Shown: one piece after another, positions 63,038 through 64,000 of the stretch
Layout: the number at the start of each line of letters is the position of its first letter
Position numbering within the stretch: position 1 is the first letter of the stretch
Origin: Lichenicola sp964247755
GTDB lineage: Bacteria > Pseudomonadota > Alphaproteobacteria > Acetobacterales > Acetobacteraceae
Direction of reading: 5' to 3'
DNA length: 64,000 nt
NCBI GenBank assembly: GCA_964247755.1
Contig: CAXTVX010000002.1
Coordinates: 1 to 64,000 of the forward strand
Program-made: the position numbers and the translations under genes
Notes under the pieces: model-generated
Databases searched by the model: none
Seen by the model: the letters and a program-made list of their open reading frames with translations, nothing else
What the model was told of the DNA's origin: nothing

Positions 63038-64000
63038 TCAGCGTGCCGCGACCGGAGGCCGCCTGCGGCCGTGCCTCAGATCCGCCTTCATGCCGCCGTC
63101 GTCACCGCCGCCAAGGTCGCCGCCGCCACCGCCGCCACCCCCGCCACCGCCTCCGCCGCCGTCACCGCCGCCGGACGATCCACCCCCGGACGAGCTGTCG
63201 CCGGATCCCGTGTTCGATCCGGCGCTGCTCGTAGCCCCTCCATCGGAGCCCGCCCCGTCGCCGGCATCGCCCGCCTCGGGAGGGGCACCGCTCGTCGTCG
63301 GATCGCCCGACGTTCCGCTGGTCGGGTCGCTGCCGTCCGGATCGCCGCCCGGGGTGTCGCCCTGTCCGGCGTTCGTATCCCCGCTGCTCGGACCGTCCTG
63401 CGACGTTCCGCTGGTGTCGCCCGGACCGTCCCCGTTCCCCGGATCGTTGCCGGTATCGCCGTTCTGCGGATCGCCGCCGGGCGCGTCGCCCGAGTTCCCG
63501 TCGGTCGAACCGTCGCCGTTTCCCGGACCCGTCGCCGGAGGCGCGTCCTGCATCAGCTGTTCCCGCGTCATCTCGAACGGGACGGTCAGGACGGCGACGA
63601 GCAGCACCGCCGGCAGGCCCTCCACGCCCAGGACGAGCAGGCCGGCGCCGATCCCCAGCGCGAACAGCCCCGACACGGTGGCACCCAGGACGGTCTTCTC
63701 GGCTTCCGCATTGCCGCTCCGCGCCTGGCCGCCTGTCCCGTCGACCGCAGCCGCATGGAACCTGCCGCCGGCGACCGGCTGTCTCCCGCCCGTCCCCGTC
63801 GACGCGCTCCCGGTTCCCGCAGCGACCCTTGCCGCCGGGAACTCCCGCATCGCCGGCTCGAAATAGCTCAGCCTGGCGAACTGGGCGGCGAACACCGCGA
63901 CCGGCCAGCCGGGGACCGGCGCCGCCTTGTCGAGCGAGGCGGGCAGCTCGACCGCCCCGTGCCAGGCGAGCGGCTTCCCGTTCACGTGCCCCGCAACGAC
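63038..64000 (-). CDS. Membrane protein with Gly/Asp-rich tail, 5' end outside window
   Basis: The frame is open to the right edge; GTG 63983-63985 is only an internal possibility, so the real start may lie beyond base 64000. Visible are a soluble N-terminal part (WHGAVELPASLDKAAPVPGWPVAVFAAQFARLSYFEPAM), a double hydrophobic helix (GATVSGLFALGIGAGLLVLGVEGLPAVLLVAVLTVP), then about 150 residues of Gly/Asp/Ser/Thr low complexity ending in a run of 14 or so glycines. Codon use and membrane helices favour this strand over the Pro-rich reading on the other. Family unknown. Confidence 0.55.
   Translation of the reverse strand, partial: VVAGHVNGKPLAWHGAVELPASLDKAAPVPGWPVAVFAAQFARLSYFEPAMREFPAARVAAGTGSASTGTGGRQPVAGGRFHAAAVDGTGGQARSGNAEAEKTVLGATVSGLFALGIGAGLLVLGVEGLPAVLLVAVLTVPFEMTREQLMQDAPPATGPGNGDGSTDGNSGDAPGGDPQNGDTGNDPGNGDGPGDTSGTSQDGPSSGDTNAGQGDTPGGDPDGSDPTSGTSGDPTTSGAPPEAGDAGDGAGSDGGATSSAGSNTGSGDSSSGGGSSGGGDGGGGGGGGGGGGGGDLGGGDDGGMKADLRHGRRRPPVAAR

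Noticed and set aside
62823..63866. Pro-rich plus-strand frame at the right end
   Set aside because: Complement of the Gly/Asp-rich minus-strand gene, which has membrane helices and no need for a proline repeat explanation.

Overview
The window is very GC-rich chromosomal DNA, coding-dense on both strands, with strong third-position G/C bias, many overlapping stop/start junctions and frequent GTG/TTG (and probably CTG) starts. Gene content (recG divergent from sdhE-mfd, a DUF2125 protein, class II FBPase beside recJ and hom, circularly permuted ATP-grasp plus alpha-E pair, LpxR, TonB receptor, two-domain cold-shock protein) points to an alphaproteobacterium, most likely in or near the Acetobacteraceae. 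The taxon is inferred, not proven. No replication origin, rRNA operon, CRISPR array or intact mobile element was seen.

Layout. 0.05-6.8 kb: a tight minus-strand run of six genes (lipoprotein, SH3/degenerate-nuclease secreted protein, two SGNH hydrolases, MBOAT acyltransferase, small membrane protein) that looks like an envelope or exopolysaccharide O-acylation operon. 6.9-12.3 kb: two small envelope genes, a 910-residue winged-helix/Ser-Thr kinase/TPR regulator and a shattered tyrosine recombinase beside tRNA-Ser(TGA). This is probably an old integrated segment. 12.5-19.0 kb: a secreted Tyr/Arg/Pro repeat protein, an ATP-grasp/alpha-E peptide-synthesis pair, a quinol-monooxygenase-like pseudogene killed by one TGA, a TrpD2/YbiB-like protein and a FrnE-type DsbA protein. 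19.0-24.5 kb: exported amine oxidase, cytochrome c and RidA in one coupled operon, divergent from a TonB receptor across a repeat-rich control region. 24.5-31.8 kb: SBF-like transporter, DUF2125 protein, RND pump with adaptor, HpcH/HpaI aldolase. 31.8-39.8 kb: sdhE-mfd-aldolase operon, divergent recG, and a c-di-GMP phosphodiesterase with dead GGDEF. 39.8-43.7 kb: LpxR, cold-shock genes and a perfect bidirectional hairpin. 43.7-47.4 kb: a LOV-type blue-light histidine kinase divergent from an operon carrying a lone receiver, an SRAP/HMCES DNA-crosslink protein, a small lipoprotein and an SDR. 48.2-54.8 kb: tRNA-Glu(TTC), recJ, glpX, hom, a class I aminotransferase and an OmpA-like lipoprotein. 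54.8-59.8 kb: a four-gene translationally coupled cassette (DegT aminotransferase, FAD oxidoreductase, SAM methyltransferase, discoidin-tailed protein). 60.1-64.0 kb: ClpP-type protease, a GT39-like membrane protein and a Gly/Asp-rich membrane protein that runs off the right edge.

Best candidates for undescribed systems are the blue-light/SRAP divergon, the exported amine-oxidation module, the 55-60 kb biosynthetic cassette and the SGNH/SGNH/MBOAT operon. All functions come from reading motifs and context by eye. No database search was run.
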